Positions 52,108 to 60,787 of a stretch of DNA of 64,000 nt are shown in pieces. The stretch lies in NCBI RefSeq assembly GCF_041435435.1, contig NZ_CP108494.1:8280501-8344500 (forward strand), given 5' to 3'. This stretch comes from Streptomyces sp. NBC_01241 (lineage in GTDB: Bacteria > Actinomycetota > Actinomycetes > Streptomycetales > Streptomycetaceae). Under the pieces are notes generated by a model that saw nothing but the letters and a program-made list of their open reading frames with translations, was not told the origin of the DNA and did no database searches. The position numbers and the translations under genes are program-made. Numbering within the stretch: position 1 is the first letter of the stretch; each line of letters begins with the position of its first letter.

Positions 52108-54137
52108 TTCATCAAGGCTTCCGTGTAGGTGTTCCAGATCCGGGACGGGAGTTCGCGGCCGGCCGCCGAGTTGCCGCCGAGCCCCTTGAGCGGCAGTGGC
52201 GCCAGACTCTTCGCCAGGTCCATGCGGTACAGGACAACGGCCGTGGACGCGGACCGGTCGTAACCGACGTACCAGCGCGCGGTGTCGTCCTCGGTGGTTC
52301 CCTCCTTGGCGGCGACGGGCGAGGCGGCGACGGTGCCGTTCTCCCCGCTGGGCCGTGCGAGCGCCGCAGTGACCTCGTCGGCGACGGCGGACCGCACGGC
52401 GCGCCTGGCCCGCGGCAGATCCAGCCGGACCGGTTCGCCGTTGCGCGTGACCTCGCGGACCGAGTACGGATCGGTGTGCAGTCCGTGCGCCGCGAACATG
52501 CCGTACGCGTCCGCCATGCGGATGGCGCTCGGTGTGGAGCTGCCCATCGAGAACGCCGGTACGGGCGGACCGAAACTGGAGGGGAGCAGCCCGGACGCCT
52601 CGGCCGTACTGCGGACCGATGGGAGCCCCGTATCCATGCCGAGCTGGAGGAAGGGGGAATCGACGGCCTTCGCCATGGCCTCGTGCAGACTGATAGGGCC
52701 GTAGGAGCGGTTGCCGTCGTTGTGACCCTTGACCATCTTCCCGCTGCTGTCCCAGTAGGGGCCTTCGGGCGTGACGACCGGAGTGCCGTCGTCACCGTCG
52801 TACACGGTGGACGGTGTGATGGTGGTCCGGGGACCATTGCGTTTGCGTGAGACGCCGTGCTCCAGGCCGGCTGCGTAGACGAACGGAGTGAACGCCGAAC
52901 CGGCCGGGACGGTGCCCGCGTTGGATTCGTTGAAGGCCTGCCGCTCGAAGTCCGGGCCGCCGTACACGGCGAGGATCCGGCCGTCCGGGGCGACGGACGA
53001 GGCCCCGAACCGGACATGGCGGTCGGCCTTGCGCTGTTGGGGATCGAGGGTCTCGCGCGCCTTCTTCACCGACTGGGTGAGGGCGGCCATCCGCGGCTTC
53101 TCGAACGTCGTGTAGATCTGGTAGCCGCCGAGGTCGAAGCGTGCGTCGGAGATGTGCCCGGCACGCTTGGCGTAGGACTCGGCGAGCTGGACGAGATAAC
53201 CGTCCTGTCCGGCCGTGCTGTTGGGCTTGTGAGGCGGCTTCGGTTCGGGAAACGTGGTGTACCGGGCACGCTCGGCCGGGCTCAGCCGGCCGGTCTTCAC
53301 CATGCGGTCCAGCGTCCACTTCCACCGTTTGACGGCACGGTCATGGTTACGGGGACCGATGGCGGGATCGTAGAGCGAGGCCCCTTTGAGCAGTGATGCG
53401 AGGAACGCGCCCTCACTGGCGTCGAGTTGGGTGACCTCCTTCCCGTAGTACGCCTGGGCCGCGCGCTGGAGACCGTAGGTGCCCCGGCCGAACCAGCTGG
53501 TGTTCAGATAGTCCTCAAGGATCTTGTCCTTGCTCACCTGCCGGTCGAGTTTGACCGCGAGCAGCATTTCGGTGAACTTGCGGGAGAAGGACTGGTCCTG
53601 CGAGAGGTAGACGTTCTTGACGTACTGCTGGGTGATGGTCGATCCGCCCTGCGTGTCCCCGTCGCCGACCGTGCGCCACAGCGCGCGGGTGATTCCCTGG
53701 ACCGATATGCCGTGGTCCGAGTAGAAGTCGGCGTTCTCGGCCGCCAGCACAGCCCATCGGACGTCGTCGGGGATCTTCGACAGGGGCATTTCCTGGCGGC
53801 TCACCCAGCCCGTACGGGCCAGGGGAGTGCCGTCCGCCCAGTAGTAGACGGTGTCCTGCTGCGTGGCGAACGCGTTGAGGTTCTCGGGGATGTCCGTACG
53901 TGCGTAGGCGATGCCCACCACGGCCACGAGCGTTGCGGTGACCATCAGGAACGAGCCCGTGACCAGCCGCCACGAGGGCACCCATCTTCGCCAGCCGCGT
54001 CGGCCCGTGCGCGGATAGTCCGGCTTGCGAGGCAGGCGCAGACGCGGTCGGTCCGCCTGTTTTCTGCTCCTCTTCCCGGGGGCTAACGCGGCCCGAGCGG
54101 CATGTGCCGTTCTGCTGAATATCTTGTGCTGTGTCAT
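52104..54137 (-). CDS. Class A penicillin-binding protein with degraded transpeptidase motifs
   Basis: 677 residues from ATG 54137; an earlier GTG at 54191 has no site. A basic cytosolic tail is followed by one TM (LVTGSFLMVTATLVAVVGIA). The GT51 domain has its catalytic Glu in AENADFYSDHG and QGGSTITQQYVKN, so it looks active. In the transpeptidase domain SxxK is SAFT (Ser414, Thr417 instead of Lys), SxN reads AVD, and KTG reads KEG. All three motifs are altered, so peptide crosslinking is unlikely. It is coupled to the deacetylase-like gene. Confidence 0.88.
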   Translation of the reverse strand: MTQHKIFSRTAHAARAALAPGKRSRKQADRPRLRLPRKPDYPRTGRRGWRRWVPSWRLVTGSFLMVTATLVAVVGIAYARTDIPENLNAFATQQDTVYYWADGTPLARTGWVSRQEMPLSKIPDDVRWAVLAAENADFYSDHGISVQGITRALWRTVGDGDTQGGSTITQQYVKNVYLSQDQSFSRKFTEMLLAVKLDRQVSKDKILEDYLNTSWFGRGTYGLQRAAQAYYGKEVTQLDASEGAFLASLLKGASLYDPAIGPRNHDRAVKRWKWTLDRMVKTGRLSPAERARYTTFPEPKPPHKPNSTAGQDGYLVQLAESYAKRAGHISDARFDLGGYQIYTTFEKPRMAALTQSVKKARETLDPQQRKADRHVRFGASSVAPDGRILAVYGGPDFERQAFNESNAGTVPAGSAFTPFVYAAGLEHGVSRKRNGPRTTITPSTVYDGDDGTPVVTPEGPYWDSSGKMVKGHNDGNRSYGPISLHEAMAKAVDSPFLQLGMDTGLPSVRSTAEASGLLPSSFGPPVPAFSMGSSTPSAIRMADAYGMFAAHGLHTDPYSVREVTRNGEPVRLDLPRARRAVRSAVADEVTAALARPSGENGTVAASPVAAKEGTTEDDTARWYVGYDRSASTAVVLYRMDLAKSLAPLPLKGLGGNSAAGRELPSRIWNTYTEALMK

Positions 54138-54728
54138 TCCGTCCAGCCATGACAGGCCGGGCAGGCCGCAGCTACGACCGTGCCCGTACACGTGTAGTGG
54201 TCATTGCTCGTGCGCCGCCACGCGCCGTTCCGGCCGGCCCTCCCGTGGTCCCGCGGACGCCTGCCGGCGCTCGGCGGGCGGCAGAGTCATGCGTCCCGGC
54301 CGGTGTATGGCATGTGCATCCCCCGGTTCAGTTCAGGCCGTGCGGCTGCTGATCGGTCCGAAACGCCCAGAGGGCGGCCACGCGCTTCCCCCCTTGCCGA
54401 CTCCGCCACAGCAAAGGCCAAAGCGTGACTTAGAGTTGCGTCGCGAAGTCACGTAAAGATAACAGGCCGCCGGGGCGGGCCGTGCCTCCTGGCCCCGAGC
54501 GCCCGCGGCGGGTGCGTAGTTGGGCTCGGAACGAACGCTTGGTCCCGTGTCATGTCGTTGTCCGGTTCATTCCGATCCGCTGGGCGCGGGGCTCGGTCCA
54601 TGGGTTCCACTGAGCGGTCGCCGAAACGTTCGCTTTCGGGTGACTTCGCGGCCGGTTGCCGCTGGAGCCCCGACCGCGATACCCCACCATCGCTACCAGC
54701 CGGATCCGCCCGGCGTTGGGAGATTGCC
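54138..54728. promoter_or_regulatory. 591-nt divergent promoter region of the PBP gene and the hydrogenase operon
   Basis: No gene is supported here. It contains three GTGACTT-type boxes (54425-54435, inverse at 54442-54452, and 54640-54650). CGTGACTT (54424-54431) and AAGTCACG (54446-54453) form an 8-bp inverted repeat with a 14-nt spacer. The exact -10/-35 of the hydrogenase operon is not obvious. Confidence 0.5.
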
Positions 54729-56537
54729 ATGCACATTCTGATCGTGGCGAGCGCGTTCAACAGTCTCACTCAGCGTGTTCATGCCGAGCTGAGGGATCGC
54801 GGTCACGCCGTGGCGGTGGAGCTCGCAACTCGGGACGGTTCCGCTCGCGACGCGTCGCTGCGGCGAGCCGTCCGCGAGTTCGCGCCCGACCTCATCCTGG
54901 CCCCCTTGCTGAAGACCGCCATCCCCCGGGACGTGTGGGCGGCGCACACCTGCCTCGTCGTCCACCCCGGCCCGCCCGGCGATCGCGGGCCGTCCTCCCT
55001 CGACTGGGCCATCCACGAGGACGCGGACACCTGGGGTGTGACGGTCCTGCAGGCCGACGAGGAGATGGATGCCGGAGACATCTGGGCATCCGCCACCTTC
55101 GCGGTGCCTCGGGTGGGCAAGAGCGACCTGTACCGCAACGAGGTCTCCGACGCCGCGTTGCGGGCCGTGCACCTCGCCGTCGAGCGCTTCGCGTCCGGTA
55201 CGTACGTCCCTCGCGCGCAGACCGGCGGGGACGAGGGGCTGCGCATCCGTACGCGGCCGTACTTCCGTCAGGAGCGCCGCCGTATCGACTGGGAGTCGGA
55301 CTCCACGGAAGCGGTCCTGCGCAAGCTGCGGGCCGCCGACTCGTTCCCCGGAGTGCTCGACGAACTGCTCGGGGACGCATGGTTTCTGCACGGGGGGCAC
55401 CCGGAGCACGAACTGCGCGGCAGGCCGGGCGAGCTGGTGGCCGTACGGGCAGGGGCCGTCTGCCGGGCGACGACCGACGGCGCGGTGTGGATCCCCGAAC
55501 TCCGCCCCCGCCGCTCGCCGGGCGGGCCCGCCACGTTCAAACTGCCCGCTGTGACGGCGCTCGCCGGGCGTCTGCCCGCACTGCCCGAGCATCCCGCGCC
55601 GCTGTACGAGGAAGGGGGCCGGCACGGCTGGAGCGACATCGGCTACCGGGAGGTGGGACAGGCCGGGTTCCTCTCGTTCTCCTTCCCCGGCGGTGCGATG
55701 AGCACGGCGCAGTGCCGACGCCTGCACGACGCCTACCGGGTGGCCTGCCGACGGCCCACCTCGGTGCTGGTGCTGGGAGGCGGCCGGGACTTCTTCTCCA
55801 ACGGCATCCACCTCAATGTCATCGAGGCCGCCGCCGACCCCGGCGAGGAGTCGTGGGCCAACATCAACGCCATGGACGACCTCGTGGAGGCCGTACTGAC
55901 CACCACCGACCGGCTGGTGGTCTCCGCGGTGGGCGGCAACGCGGCCGCGGGCGGGGTGATGCTCGCCCTGGCCGCCGACGAGATCTGGTGCAGGTCGGGC
56001 GCGGTGCTGAACCCGCACTACCGACTGATGGGGCTGTACGGCTCCGAGTACTGGACGTACACGCTGCCGCGCCGGGTGGGGAGCGCCGCCGCGGATCGCC
56101 TCACCGGCGATGCGCTGCCCGTGAGCGCGGCAGCCGCGGTGCGGCTCGGACTGGCCGACCGGACGGTCGACTGCGCCGCCCAGTCGTTCACGGACGAGGT
56201 CACCCGGCTGGCGGCCCGCCTCGCCGCGTCGCCCGCGGCACAGGCGCGGATCGCGGCGAAGAAGGCCGAACGGGACCGGGACGAGGCCCACAGACCGCTG
56301 GCCGACTACCGCGAGCAGGAGTTGGCGGCGATGCGGCGGACCTTCTTCGACCCACGGTCGTCCTACCACGCGCTGCGGCGCGCGTTCGTCCACAAGGATC
56401 CCCCCTCGGACCGCCCCTCGCACCTCGTCGCGGCAGCCGGATCCGCAGGGGAACGGCCTGCTTTTGCGCCCGGCGTCACCGCACTGGCGGCGCACGATGG
56501 TGTACCCGCGCCGAAGGCCTGTTACCAACAACAGTGA
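54729..56537 (+). CDS. hypX: HypX/HoxX: CO-ligand synthesis protein for aerobic [NiFe]-hydrogenase
   Basis: 602 residues from ATG 54729 with GGGAG upstream. Part 1 (1-270) is a formyl-tetrahydrofolate-type transferase (HILIVASAFNSLTQRVHAEL, VVHPGPPGDRGPSSLDWAI, DEEMDAGDIWASA). Part 2 (about 290-520) is a crotonase-fold domain (VLVLGGGRDFFSNGIHLN, VVSAVGGNAAAGGVMLALAA). In HypX the first domain moves a formyl group from formyl-THF to CoA, and the second decarbonylates formyl-CoA to give the CO ligand of the NiFe site in air. It is the first gene of the hydrogenase operon and its stop lies in a hairpin before hhyS. Confidence 0.93.
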   Translation: MHILIVASAFNSLTQRVHAELRDRGHAVAVELATRDGSARDASLRRAVREFAPDLILAPLLKTAIPRDVWAAHTCLVVHPGPPGDRGPSSLDWAIHEDADTWGVTVLQADEEMDAGDIWASATFAVPRVGKSDLYRNEVSDAALRAVHLAVERFASGTYVPRAQTGGDEGLRIRTRPYFRQERRRIDWESDSTEAVLRKLRAADSFPGVLDELLGDAWFLHGGHPEHELRGRPGELVAVRAGAVCRATTDGAVWIPELRPRRSPGGPATFKLPAVTALAGRLPALPEHPAPLYEEGGRHGWSDIGYREVGQAGFLSFSFPGGAMSTAQCRRLHDAYRVACRRPTSVLVLGGGRDFFSNGIHLNVIEAAADPGEESWANINAMDDLVEAVLTTTDRLVVSAVGGNAAAGGVMLALAADEIWCRSGAVLNPHYRLMGLYGSEYWTYTLPRRVGSAAADRLTGDALPVSAAAAVRLGLADRTVDCAAQSFTDEVTRLAARLAASPAAQARIAAKKAERDRDEAHRPLADYREQELAAMRRTFFDPRSSYHALRRAFVHKDPPSDRPSHLVAAAGSAGERPAFAPGVTALAAHDGVPAPKACYQQQ

Positions 56538-56565
56538 GGGCCGATGTGTCGGCCTTCACTGTTGT
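56528..56565 (+). promoter_or_regulatory. Stem-loop overlapping the hypX stop codon
   Basis: A 17-bp stem (56528-56544 with 56549-56565, one G-T pair) with a 4-nt TGTG loop; it includes the TGA of hypX (56535-56537) and ends 23 nt before the hhyS start. It could attenuate transcription, cap the hhySL message or mark a processing site. Confidence 0.7.
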
Positions 56566-56587
56566 CTCTTTCCAGGGAGGCATCCTC

Positions 56588-57667
56588 ATGGATGCAACAA
56601 CGTCGAACACCGTGGACGCACCCACTGCGGCCACCGGAGAAGAGTCCCCGATCCATATCCTCTGGATCAACGCGGGGCTGAGCTGTGACGGCGACTCGGT
56701 GGCCCTGACCGCCGCGATGCAGCCCAGCATCGAAGAGATCGTGACCGGTGCGCTGCCCGGTCTGCCCAAGATCGAGGTCCACTGGCCGCTGATCGACTTC
56801 GAATGCGGCCCGGTGGGCGGTGCGGACACGTTCATCGAGTGGTTCTTCAAGGGCGAGCGCGGCGAGATCGATCCCTTCGTCCTGGTCGTGGAGGGTTCCA
56901 TCCCGAACGAGACCATCAAGGCGGAGGGCTACTGGTGCGGCTTCGGTGACAATCCGGAGACCGGCCAGCCGGTCACCACCAGCGAATGGATCGATCGCCT
57001 GGCGCCCAAGGCCCTGGCCGTCGTCGCCATCGGGACCTGCGCCACGTACGGCGGAATCCACGCGATGGCCGGCAACCCGACCGGTGCCATGGGCCTGCCC
57101 GACTATCTCGGCTGGGACTGGAAGTCGAAGGCCGGGATCCCGATCGTGTGCGTGCCCGGCTGCCCGATCCAGCCGGACAACTTCTCGGAGACCCTGACGT
57201 ACCTGTTGTACCAGGCGGCCGGATCCGCTCCGATGATTCCGCTGGACGACAAGCTCCGACCGACCTGGCTGTTCGGCGCCACCGTGCACGAGGGGTGCGA
57301 CCGGGCCGGGTACTACGAACAGGGTGAGTTCGCCGAGACCTACGACTCGCCCAAGTGCCTGGTCAAGCTCGGCTGCTGGGGCCCCGTCGTCAAGTGCAAC
57401 GTTCCCAAACGCGGCTGGATGAACGGCATCGGAGGCTGCCCGAACGTGGGTGGCATCTGCATCGCCTGCACCATGCCGGGCTTCCCCGACAAGTTCATGC
57501 CGTTCATGGACGAACCGCCGGGCGCCAAGGTCTCCGCCACCGCCAGCGGCGCGTACGGCGCGGTCATCCGCAAGCTCCGGTCGATCACGGCGAAGACCGT
57601 GGACAAGGAGCCCAAGTGGCGGCACAAGAGGGACCGGCTGACCACGGGCTACCGGCCTCCGTGGTGA
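56588..57667 (+). CDS. hhyS: [NiFe]-hydrogenase small subunit, group 1h (actinobacterial high-affinity)
   Basis: 359 residues from ATG 56588 with GGGAGG upstream. There is no Tat signal, so it stays inside the cell. The proximal-cluster motif is GLSCDGDSVALT: Cys33 then Asp36, so a CxxD replaces the usual CxxC, the hallmark of the group 1h enzymes with an Asp ligand. Other cluster Cys are in AIGTCATYGG, VPGCPIQPDN, HEGCDRAG, CLVKLGCWGP and CPNVGGICIACTMPGF. The enzyme oxidises atmospheric H2 to supply electrons during starvation or in spores. Confidence 0.95.
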   Translation: MDATTSNTVDAPTAATGEESPIHILWINAGLSCDGDSVALTAAMQPSIEEIVTGALPGLPKIEVHWPLIDFECGPVGGADTFIEWFFKGERGEIDPFVLVVEGSIPNETIKAEGYWCGFGDNPETGQPVTTSEWIDRLAPKALAVVAIGTCATYGGIHAMAGNPTGAMGLPDYLGWDWKSKAGIPIVCVPGCPIQPDNFSETLTYLLYQAAGSAPMIPLDDKLRPTWLFGATVHEGCDRAGYYEQGEFAETYDSPKCLVKLGCWGPVVKCNVPKRGWMNGIGGCPNVGGICIACTMPGFPDKFMPFMDEPPGAKVSATASGAYGAVIRKLRSITAKTVDKEPKWRHKRDRLTTGYRPPW

Positions 57668-57750
57668 ACCCGTCCAGGACACCGACGGCATAGTGCACCT
57701 TCCGGTGACGACCCCACCTCACGCTTCTCAGAAGGGCTACGGCACACACG

Positions 57751-59535
57751 ATGGCACCGACAACGAAGGCGGCCGGCGACGGCAGCGGCCTGGTCGAGAT
57801 GGCCTGGGATCCGATCACCCGGATCGTGGGCAGTCTCGGCATCCACACGAAGATCGACTTCAAGCAGAAGCGGGTCGCGGAGTGCTACAGCACCTCGTCG
57901 GTCTTCCGTGGCTACAGCGTCTTCATGCGGGGCAAGGACCCCAGGGACGCCCATTTCATCACCAGCCGCATCTGCGGGATCTGCGGCGACAACCACGCCA
58001 CGTGTTCCGTGTATGCGCAGAACATGGCGTACGGGGTGAAGCCGCCGCACCTCGGTGAGTGGATCATCAACCTCGGTGAGTCCGCGGAGTACATGTTCGA
58101 CCACAACATCTTCCAGGAGAACCTGGTCGGGGTCGACTACTGCGAAAAGATGGTCCGCGAGACCAATCCCGGTGTCCTGGAACTGGCCGAGCGCACCGAG
58201 GCGCCGCACGCCGGGGAGCACGGATACCGCACCATCGCCGACATCATGCGGTCGCTCAACCCCATCGAGGGTGAGTTCTACCGCGAGGCCCTCCAGGTGA
58301 GCCGCTACACGAGGGAGATGTTCTGCCTGATGGAGGGGCGTCATGTGCATCCCTCCACGCTCTACCCGGGCGGGGTGGGCACCGTCGCCTCCGTCCAGCT
58401 CTTCACGGACTACCTCAGCCGCCTCATGCGCTATGTGGAGTTCATGAAGCGGGTCGTGCCCCTGCACGACGACCTGTTCGACTTCTTCTACGAGGCCCTG
58501 CCCGGGTACGAAGAGGTCGGGCGCCGACGGGTGCTGCTCGGCTGCTGGGGGGCGCTCAACGACCCCGAGCACTGCGACTTCACCTACGCCAACATGAGCG
58601 ACTGGGGACGGAGGATGTTCGTCACCCCGGGCGTGATCGTGGACGGCAAGCTGGTCACCAACGACCTGACCGAGATCAACCTCGGCATCCGGATCCTGCT
58701 GGGCAGTTCGTACTACGACGACTGGCAGGGCAAGGAGCAGTTCGTCACCCACGACCCGCTCGGCAACCCGGTCGACCCACGCCATCCATGGAACCAGCAC
58801 ACGATCCCCGCGCCGCAGAAACGGAACTTCGACGACAAGTACAGCTGGGTGATGTCGCCGCGCTGGTTCGACGGCAAGGACCATCTGGCCCTGGACACCG
58901 GCGGCGGGCCCATCGCCAGACTGTGGTCCACCGCCCTGTCCGGGCTCGTCGACGTCGGCTACGTCAAGGCCACCGGACACAGCGTCGTCATCAACCTGCC
59001 CCGCACCATGACCAAGCCCGAGACCACCTTCGAGTGGCAGATCCCGAAGTGGAGCAACGCGCTGGAGCGCAACCGCGCCCGCACCTACTTCCAGGCGTAC
59101 GCGGCCGCGATCGCGCTGCACTGCGCCGAGAAGGGGCTTGAGGAGGTCCGCGCCGGACGTACCCAGACCTGGGAGAAGTTCGACGTCCCCGACGAGAGCA
59201 TCGGCGTCGGATTCACCGAGGCCGTGCGGGGTGTGCTGTCCCACCACATGGTGATCAGAGACGGCAAGATCGCCAACTACCACCCCTACCCTCCGACGCC
59301 GTGGAACGCCAGCACCAGGGACACCTACGGAACTCCCGGGCCTTACGAGGACGCCGTGCAGAACACCCCGATCTTCGAGGAGAACCCGCCGGAGAACTTC
59401 AAGGGCATCGACATCATGCGCACCGTGCGCAGCTTCGACCCGTGCCTCCCGTGCGGTGTCCACATGTACGTCGGCGGGGGCCGAACCGTGCAGAAGATGC
59501 ATGTGCCCACCGGTCTGAGCGGACTCGGCGGATGA
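57751..59535 (+). CDS. hhyL: [NiFe]-hydrogenase large subunit, group 1h
   Basis: 594 residues. The L1 motif RICGICGDNHATC (73-85, Cys75 and Cys78) and the L2 motif DPCLPCGVH (563-571, Cys565 and Cys568) carry the four Ni/Fe-binding Cys. After His571 there is a 23-residue tail MYVGGGRTVQKMHVPTG..., expected to be removed by the protease encoded at 62924. The start ATG 57751 follows hhyS by 83 nt and the stop overlaps the next ATG. Together with HhyS it forms the catalytic dimer. Confidence 0.96.
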   Translation: MAPTTKAAGDGSGLVEMAWDPITRIVGSLGIHTKIDFKQKRVAECYSTSSVFRGYSVFMRGKDPRDAHFITSRICGICGDNHATCSVYAQNMAYGVKPPHLGEWIINLGESAEYMFDHNIFQENLVGVDYCEKMVRETNPGVLELAERTEAPHAGEHGYRTIADIMRSLNPIEGEFYREALQVSRYTREMFCLMEGRHVHPSTLYPGGVGTVASVQLFTDYLSRLMRYVEFMKRVVPLHDDLFDFFYEALPGYEEVGRRRVLLGCWGALNDPEHCDFTYANMSDWGRRMFVTPGVIVDGKLVTNDLTEINLGIRILLGSSYYDDWQGKEQFVTHDPLGNPVDPRHPWNQHTIPAPQKRNFDDKYSWVMSPRWFDGKDHLALDTGGGPIARLWSTALSGLVDVGYVKATGHSVVINLPRTMTKPETTFEWQIPKWSNALERNRARTYFQAYAAAIALHCAEKGLEEVRAGRTQTWEKFDVPDESIGVGFTEAVRGVLSHHMVIRDGKIANYHPYPPTPWNASTRDTYGTPGPYEDAVQNTPIFEENPPENFKGIDIMRTVRSFDPCLPCGVHMYVGGGRTVQKMHVPTGLSGLGG

Positions 59536-60122
59536 GCCCGACCACGCATACCGCGACAGCGAAGGTGCCCGACGCGGAGCAGGCCGGGCGCCGCATCGAA
59601 GAGGTGCTCGAACAACTGACGACAGCCGGTGACCGGAAGACCTCGGCGACGGCCGAGGAACTGGTACGGGCCCTGATGGACTTCTACGGGGCAGGGCTGG
59701 CCCGGATCATCGACGGGCTCCTCGCCGCACCGGGCCGCGAGACCGGCGACACCCTGGACGCACTCCTGGGCGACGGCCTCGTGTCGAGCCTGCTGGTCCT
59801 GCACGACCTGCACCCCGAGGACACCGGCATGCGCATCGGGCGGGCCCTCGAAGCCGTCCGTGATCCCGTCGAGGTGGTGAGCTTCGACGACAGCACGGGC
59901 ACCCTGCGCCTGCGGACCGCCGGCACGGGCGGCTGCGGCTGCGGCGGCGCGCCGGCCGCACAGCTGTCCGTCGAGAACTCCCTGGCCTGCTTCGCACCGG
60001 AAGTCACCACGGTCGAGATGGAGCCCGACTCCGCCGGTCGGGAACCGGCACTCCTTCAGATCGGAACCCGCCCGCCGCAAGGCGCGTCGACCGCCCGTCC
60101 GGCTCCGGCCGGGGCGTCATGA
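59532..60122 (+). CDS. NifU-like domain protein
   Basis: 196 residues; the ATG overlaps the hhyL stop (ATGA). The C-terminal half (about 85-165) resembles the NifU C-terminal domain, which carries transient Fe-S clusters: LHDLHPEDTGMRIGRALEAV and the Cys pair in GTGGCGCGG. The rest is an acidic helical N-terminus. Conserved beside group 1h hydrogenases, it probably helps assemble the Fe-S clusters or passes electrons. The role is an inference from context. Confidence 0.75.
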   Translation: MSPTTHTATAKVPDAEQAGRRIEEVLEQLTTAGDRKTSATAEELVRALMDFYGAGLARIIDGLLAAPGRETGDTLDALLGDGLVSSLLVLHDLHPEDTGMRIGRALEAVRDPVEVVSFDDSTGTLRLRTAGTGGCGCGGAPAAQLSVENSLACFAPEVTTVEMEPDSAGREPALLQIGTRPPQGASTARPAPAGAS

Positions 60123-60787
60123 GCGCGGCTGGGACGAGGGCCGGGCGGTCCGCGCCCGCCAAGGGCGTACACACCCTGCGGCGGTTCGCGGCACCGCGCG
60201 AGCCGCGGCAAGAGCGGTGCGAACTGTGCGGAGTACCGGTCGCCGAGGACAGCCACCGGCATCTGGTGGACACCGAGCAACGGTCGCTGGCGTGCGCCTG
60301 CACTCCGTGCACCCTCCTCTTCGAGCGGCCCGGCGCCGCCCACGGCCGGTTCCTGAGCGTCCCGGACCGCTACCTCGCCGACCCCGACCACCGCCTCGAC
60401 GACAACGCGTGGGAACTCCTGCAGATCCCGGTCAGCGTCGCCTTCTTCTTCCGCAACGCCGCCCTGGACCGGCTGGTGGCGCTCTACCCGAGCCCCGCCG
60501 GAGCCACCGAGAGCGAACTCGATCCTTCGACCTGGCAGACGGTCCTCGGCACCAGCCGTCTCGCCGAGCTGCTCGAACCCGACGTGGAAGCCTTGTTGTT
60601 GCGCCGCTTCGAGGGCCGGGCCCAGTGCTATCTGGTACCGATCGACATCTGCTACGAGCTGGTGGGACGTATGCGCCTGCGGTGGCAGGGCTTCGACGGC
60701 GGAGCCGAGGCCCGGGCCGATCTGCAGGCCTTCTTCGAACACATCGAACGCCGCACCGGGACCATGGTGGGGGAGCGCCGGCCATGA
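60119..60787 (+). CDS. Hydrogenase-associated zinc-ribbon-like protein (DUF5947-like)
   Basis: 222 residues; the ATG overlaps the previous stop by 4 nt. Near the N-terminus, CELCGVPVAEDSH and SLACACTPCTLLF give Cys-x2-Cys and Cys-x-Cys-x2-Cys motifs, likely for zinc or an Fe-S cluster. The rest is a folded domain with FRNAALDRLVALYPSPAG and LVPIDICYELVGRMRLRW. I recall this as a DUF5947 member, known from hydrogenase clusters. No function is assigned. Confidence 0.72.
   Translation: MSAAGTRAGRSAPAKGVHTLRRFAAPREPRQERCELCGVPVAEDSHRHLVDTEQRSLACACTPCTLLFERPGAAHGRFLSVPDRYLADPDHRLDDNAWELLQIPVSVAFFFRNAALDRLVALYPSPAGATESELDPSTWQTVLGTSRLAELLEPDVEALLLRRFEGRAQCYLVPIDICYELVGRMRLRWQGFDGGAEARADLQAFFEHIERRTGTMVGERRP

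Noticed and set aside
54656..56587. + strand frame joining upstream DNA to hhyS
   Set aside because: It is in a different frame across hypX and has no domain there; hhyS has its own GGGAGG and ATG at 56588.
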